From contig NZ_JBHSRI010000018.1 of NCBI RefSeq assembly GCF_042658845.1, positions 372,001 to 436,000 on the forward strand: 64,000 nt of DNA, in the 5' to 3' direction. The position numbers and the translations under genes are program-made. Under the pieces are notes generated by a model. The model was not told the DNA's origin, ran no database searches, and saw only the letters and a program-made list of their open reading frames with translations. Source of the DNA: Paenisporosarcina macmurdoensis (GTDB lineage: Bacteria > Bacillota > Bacilli > Bacillales_A > Planococcaceae). Within the stretch, counting starts at the first letter, position 1; each line of letters starts with the position of its first letter. This document shows, one piece after another, positions 60,294 through 64,000 of this stretch.

Positions 60294-61481
60294 TTAGCCT
60301 TGCACATGCAAGGCTTTTTTATTTAATAACAGTGTAACCACGAACATTCCTACAATTAATACAAGCAATACATAGTATGTCATTTGATGAGTGCCGCTAA
60401 AGTCATACAATATTCCAATCGCGAGTGGAACAAGCCCTCCCATAATGAACCCACCCGTTTGAACCATTGCAGTCCAAGCATTTGCTTCTTTTGCATCTGT
60501 GGTTTCATCAAGTGGTAACAACAAAGCTAATGGGAATAACCCTCCAAGCGTGAAACCTAATAATATCGATGCCGGCCAAATAAGTACAACATTTCCTGTA
60601 ATTAAAAGAACAACCCCTATTGTTCCAATAAATAGTGAGAAGTAAATCCAAAATGAGCGATTAGGGAATTTTTCAAGTAATAATGGAATACAAATATTAG
60701 CTAGTATTTGGGACACTGTCAAAACACTAATAACCGATCCTGCTTCAATCACGCTAAATCCTAATTCACTTGCAGCAGAAGCAAGCCATGTGGTTAATGA
60801 GAAAAATAGTGAAGCTTGAAAACCAAAGAATAACAAGATGAGCCATGCTCTTCTATTCGTCCAAGGTGAACGGAATGTAGCTTGTTGTTGTTCGGTCGCT
60901 ACGGCTCTTTCGTGCTGAGGTTTCATTGCCACAAACCATACTAAGTAGGCTAATAAAGCTAGAGTGGACCAAAACGCAAGTGCAAACTCCCATCGTTCAC
61001 CAACCCATACGTACAACACTCCAGTTAAGCCAGCACTTAATGTTGCACCAGCCCCCATTCCTAAAGAATAGATTCCTATTGCTGAAGCCATGCGAGTCGG
61101 GAATTTTTCTTTTATTAATGAAGAAATAATCGGTCCAATAATGGCAATCGCTACTCCAATTACAAAAGCCGTTATCAAAAGTGACACGTAATCATGTAAC
61201 CATACACGAACAAGAGTTAGAATCCCGATTACACCGATTAATAGTGAAATTCCTCGTTTTTGGCCAAACTTGTTCAACCAATGAACAGCAAGTGGTGCGA
61301 ATAGTCCCATACAAATGACAGGTACCGCAGTTAACAAGCTAACTTCACTATTTGATAAATGTAAATCTTTTTTTATTGTTTCTAATAATGGGCCGATTGA
61401 TGTAACAGCTGGTCGTAAATTTAATGCTATTAGAAAAATGGCGAGTAATAAAGATGTCATTGATTTTTGAGAATTCATCAT
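60294..61481 (-). CDS. MFS transporter, CynX/NimT family
   Basis: A 395-residue 12-segment major facilitator: FLIALNLRPAVTSIGPLLET, LLTAVPVICMGLFAPLA, and GFTLGGLFPLALLLPLDETT are typical of CynX (cyanate) / NimT (nitroimidazole) relatives such as YycB. Substrate unknown. AAAGGACTGAC precedes a double-Met start. Its last codons overlap the msrA terminator. Confidence 0.9.
   Translation of the reverse strand: MMNSQKSMTSLLLAIFLIALNLRPAVTSIGPLLETIKKDLHLSNSEVSLLTAVPVICMGLFAPLAVHWLNKFGQKRGISLLIGVIGILTLVRVWLHDYVSLLITAFVIGVAIAIIGPIISSLIKEKFPTRMASAIGIYSLGMGAGATLSAGLTGVLYVWVGERWEFALAFWSTLALLAYLVWFVAMKPQHERAVATEQQQATFRSPWTNRRAWLILLFFGFQASLFFSLTTWLASAASELGFSVIEAGSVISVLTVSQILANICIPLLLEKFPNRSFWIYFSLFIGTIGVVLLITGNVVLIWPASILLGFTLGGLFPLALLLPLDETTDAKEANAWTAMVQTGGFIMGGLVPLAIGILYDFSGTHQMTYYVLLVLIVGMFVVTLLLNKKALHVQG
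60296..60320 (+). terminator. msrA terminator overlapping the end of the MFS gene
   Basis: AGCCTTGCA-CA-TGCAAGGCT followed by TTTTTATTT. The same DNA encodes the last codons of the convergent MFS transporter (HVQG-stop). Confidence 0.8.
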
Positions 61482-61625
61482 GTCAGTCCTTTAATTAGTA
61501 TAGTTCCTTATCAAGTAAATCATATCAGAAGTCTGACCACAATAAAGAAATCTCGATTTTTGATAATGCAAACTTGTGTTCCCTTTTGTGGATTAGTATA
61601 ATTTAAATATGAAAGGGTGAAATAG

Positions 61626-61913
61626 TTGAAACTTATTCACTGGAGTTATGCTAAAAGGTACCAAGTAAAAGCGATTTTTGACAAATTCCCAGATATGATT
61701 CTCGTTTTCAGAACAGTAGGTTCGTATTATTTTGTTTTCACTACAACAGGTTCGGTTGGACATACTTACCCTACCCGTAAAGATTATGTCGAAATGGAAT
61801 TGTTAGTAAACGAGCAACTTCAAACGTTGCCAGCCTATATAAAACGAAAGTCTGCAAGGGAAATGGAATGGGTTGAATCATGGATACACGAAAAAGAACT
61901 TCCAATCACATAA
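61626..61913 (+). CDS. Conserved-looking small protein, unknown function
   Basis: A 95-residue protein (MKLIHWSYAKRYQVKAIFDK at the start; aromatic-rich SYYFVFTT; C-terminal EMEWVESWIHEKEL). TTG start with GAAAGGGTG. No family recognised. Its 3' end overlaps the convergent cyclase gene by 8 bp. Confidence 0.6.
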   Translation: MKLIHWSYAKRYQVKAIFDKFPDMILVFRTVGSYYFVFTTTGSVGHTYPTRKDYVEMELLVNEQLQTLPAYIKRKSAREMEWVESWIHEKELPIT

Positions 61914-63267
61914 CTGGAAGTCCTTCCTTATAAAGAATAATTTGCTTACGCCCAAGTGATTTAGCTTCATATAAAGCTTGATCAGCACATTTTATAATAT
62001 CTTCTAGCACTTGTTGATTTTTCACTTCACATATCCCAGAAGAGAAAGACAATCTCACTGAATCTGTGCGATATTTTAATAACTGATCGTTACTACAAGC
62101 ACCTTGTAGTGCTTCTAACATCTGTTTGGTTTCGGGACCATTATGATTTGGGAATAGTAAGAGAAATTCTTCCCCTCCCCATCTAGCGACAATATTCGGG
62201 CTTGTTATTTGTCTTTTTAATAGATTCGCAAATGTTTGGAGAGCAATATCACCAAATGTATGGCCATATTGATCATTGATATTTTTAAAATGATCTAAGT
62301 CTATTATCGCCACTGTGAAGGCTTTGTCATTTCCTTCGAACTTCTGTTGGACGTGTTTAATTTCTTCAATCATTTTGCGTCGATTGAATAAAGATGTTAA
62401 AGGATCCGTTATTGATAAGATTTTCACTTGTTCTACTAATTGTTCCAGTTCTTTGTTGCGATCCTGCAGCAATTTTTCAGTTGCTTTTCTTTCTGTAATA
62501 TCAACATGTGTTCCAATCATTCGGACGGCTATTCCCTCTTCATCACGCTCAACAGCTTTGCCGCGATCTAAAATCCAACGATATGTACCATCTGCATGCA
62601 GCAAACGATGTTCACTTTCAAAAAAACTAGACTCGTTGTTAATATGCTCTTCAATGACCTGATCCACTCTTTTAACATCCATTGGGTGAATTCGCTTTCT
62701 CCACTCACTTAATTCATTAGGTAATTCATGCTCTTCAAAACCTAACATCCCTTTCCAATGCTTTGAGAAAAAGACATCATTCTTTTTCATATTCCAATCC
62801 CAAACGCCTTCTCTCGCACTATCAATAGCAGTTGCCCATCGGTGCTCTAAAGAAATATGCATATTAATTTCTTGTTTAATTTCAGTTTGATCAAAAAGAT
62901 AAGAAAAAATGGATGTTTTATGCTGGTGTACACCGTGTTTTATGTATGTGTAAGATTTCATGAACCGAATATCTCCATTTTTAGCGTAAATTCTATATGA
63001 AGATTCCCAAAACGGGCTTTTTGAAGCAATGCGTTGATTTAAAATATCTCGGAATTTTTGTCGATCTTCTTCGAAAATAACCGATAATAAAGGCACTTTT
63101 CCTGATATCACTTCATCAGCTGTGTAACCTAAAATTCGTTGTATATTTGGTGTTATATAATCGACCGGTTGTTTATCAACTCCCATGGTCCAGTGCATAA
63201 AAATTACCGGACCATTCCAAGACATCTCTTGAAAAGATTTAGAAAAGTAATGTTCCATATTACCCAC
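61906..63267 (-). CDS. PAS-PAS-GGDEF diguanylate cyclase
   Basis: A 453-residue cytosolic protein: PAS 1 about residues 15-130 (ITPNIQRILGYTADEV), PAS 2 about 140-265 (GVWDWNMKKNDVFFSKHWKG; MIGTHVDITERK), a short coiled coil, and a GGDEF domain with SLFNRRKM, FKNINDQYGHTFGD and the active site RWGGEEF. The RxxD inhibitory site before GGEEF is absent (SPNIVAR), so no product inhibition by that route. It should make cyclic di-GMP in response to signals sensed by PAS. GTG start with GAGGTGG. Confidence 0.93.
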   Translation of the reverse strand: MGNMEHYFSKSFQEMSWNGPVIFMHWTMGVDKQPVDYITPNIQRILGYTADEVISGKVPLLSVIFEEDRQKFRDILNQRIASKSPFWESSYRIYAKNGDIRFMKSYTYIKHGVHQHKTSIFSYLFDQTEIKQEINMHISLEHRWATAIDSAREGVWDWNMKKNDVFFSKHWKGMLGFEEHELPNELSEWRKRIHPMDVKRVDQVIEEHINNESSFFESEHRLLHADGTYRWILDRGKAVERDEEGIAVRMIGTHVDITERKATEKLLQDRNKELEQLVEQVKILSITDPLTSLFNRRKMIEEIKHVQQKFEGNDKAFTVAIIDLDHFKNINDQYGHTFGDIALQTFANLLKRQITSPNIVARWGGEEFLLLFPNHNGPETKQMLEALQGACSNDQLLKYRTDSVRLSFSSGICEVKNQQVLEDIIKCADQALYEAKSLGRKQIILYKEGLPVM

Positions 63268-63322
63268 TAATTACCACCTCGCTTATGCCATAAGTATATA
63301 TGATTACACATTATTTGGCTAC

Positions 63323-63934
63323 TTAAATTGAGGAATACCATTTCTGAGCGTCTTCTACTTCATTCATGGTAAGTTGATGACCACTGTTATACCAAATGTC
63401 TTTTACAGTTGCTTGATTAGAACGTAATACATCTATTAATTCCTGAGTCTCATTTTGTGGGATAATCGGATCGTTTGAACCTGCACCAATGAACACATAT
63501 GTGTTGTCTAGTGCTAGAACTTCTTGATTTCTATAAGGAACCATTGCATGGAATAAAATAGCTCGATCCACTAATTTTTCATGTTTCATAAGTAAGGTAG
63601 CAGCAATGTTTGCACCATTCGAATAGCCTATCATCGTAATTTGTTCACTTTTTGGTGCATAGTGTTGAATAGCATCATTTAAGAAATCATGCAGTTCTTG
63701 CGCACGGAAAAACAAGTCTACTTCATCAAAAACACCCTCAGCTAAACGACGGAAATAGCGTGGCATGCCACCTTCTAGAACATTACCTCGTACACCAAGT
63801 ATCGACGCATCCGGATCAATGTGCTTTCCTACATTAATTAAATCATGTTCGTTTCCACCTGTTCCATGTAACAAAATCAAAACATTCTTGTTGTTAGTAC
63901 CTTCTATAAAAATATGGTGATGAGTTTCATTCAT
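63323..63934 (-). CDS. mhqD: MhqD-like carboxylesterase / hydrolase
   Basis: A 203-residue alpha/beta hydrolase with HGTGGNEHDL (oxyanion loop), nucleophile Ser105 in GYSNGAN, Asp in GAGSNDPI and His in NSGHQL. Size and motifs match B. subtilis MhqD, induced by quinones and catechols. AAAGGAGGAGATTTAT precedes the ATG, and an MhqR-type palindrome lies 25 bp upstream. Confidence 0.88.
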   Translation of the reverse strand: MNETHHHIFIEGTNNKNVLILLHGTGGNEHDLINVGKHIDPDASILGVRGNVLEGGMPRYFRRLAEGVFDEVDLFFRAQELHDFLNDAIQHYAPKSEQITMIGYSNGANIAATLLMKHEKLVDRAILFHAMVPYRNQEVLALDNTYVFIGAGSNDPIIPQNETQELIDVLRSNQATVKDIWYNSGHQLTMNEVEDAQKWYSSI

Positions 63935-63958
63935 ATAAATCTCCTCCTTTTTTTAATC

Positions 63959-63978
63959 ATATCTCGAATTCGAGATAT
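63959..63978. promoter_or_regulatory. MhqR-type operator palindrome
   Basis: ATATCTCGAATTCGAGATAT, a perfect 20-bp palindrome 25 bp before the mhqD-like start codon. From memory the MhqR operator core is TATCTCGAATTCGAGATA or nearly so. Confidence 0.8.
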
Positions 63979-64000
63979 TTTCCACTTATAAAGATTCAGC

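Overview
The window is chromosomal DNA from a low-GC, Gram-positive, spore-former-type bacterium. The proteins look like Bacillales, most probably Planococcaceae (Sporosarcina / Psychrobacillus / Lysinibacillus relatives). The signs are phenylalanine dehydrogenases very like the Lysinibacillus sphaericus enzyme, strong GGAGG ribosome sites with frequent TTG starts, a Spo0M-like protein and an MhqR-type operator. This placement is inferred from the sequence alone.

Positions 1-30.6 kb are one large catabolic region, almost all on the minus strand, for aromatic amino acids and arylacetates. From right to left it holds: (i) a phenylacetyl-CoA (paa) operon, 30.4-21.2 kb, with paaABCD, an EthD-like protein, two enoyl-CoA hydratase/isomerases, an aldehyde dehydrogenase, paaH, paaJ and a third hydratase, then the repressor gene paaX; (ii) a VOC epimerase, a gamma-carbonic-anhydrase-like protein and a nitronate-monooxygenase-like flavoprotein; (iii) two phenylalanine dehydrogenase paralogues, a FlK-like thioesterase and a complete E1alpha/E1beta/E2/E3 2-oxoacid dehydrogenase, with a near-perfect CcpA (cre) site at the head; (iv) an ABC importer of the TrpX type; (v) a 4-hydroxyphenylacetate (hpa) cluster with split hpaG, hpaF, hpaB, hpaC and a truncated DapA-family aldolase at the left edge. 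Read together, Phe and Tyr would be imported, deaminated to arylpyruvates and oxidatively decarboxylated to arylacetyl-CoA. The Phe branch would feed paa directly, which fits the absence of the ligase paaK. The Tyr branch could be released by the thioesterase as 4-hydroxyphenylacetate for hpa. That routing is inference.

Positions 30.8-41.3 kb are ordinary chromosomal genes: a patatin-like lipase, SulP transporter plus ArsR-type regulator, MEDS-domain protein, M3 oligopeptidase and YpsA-like protein. Two internally deleted IS1182-family elements lie at 18.0 and 32.4 kb.

Positions 41,369-54,633 are a 13.26-kb integrative element. It splits a membrane transporter gene (C-terminal part at 40.5-41.4 kb, N-terminal part at 54.6-55.1 kb) and is bounded by a 9-bp direct repeat, TCAGGAGAT. 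It carries a large serine recombinase next to attL, an HNH protein, a minus-strand operon of XRE, phBC6A51-type HTH and coiled-coil proteins, a zinc-ribbon/SEC-C protein, a small resolvase, a putative replication protein with iteron-like repeats, and a defence-like end: a Shedu-type nuclease convergent with two HEPN/Abi proteins. It resembles a phage satellite or integrated plasmid and is the most novel part of the window.

Positions 55-64 kb return to core genes: aldo-keto reductase, Spo0M-like protein, AI-2E family permease, LCP protein, MsrA, CynX-type MFS transporter, PAS-GGDEF cyclase, and an MhqD-like hydrolase behind a perfect 20-bp MhqR-type palindrome. No tRNA, rRNA or CRISPR array was seen.
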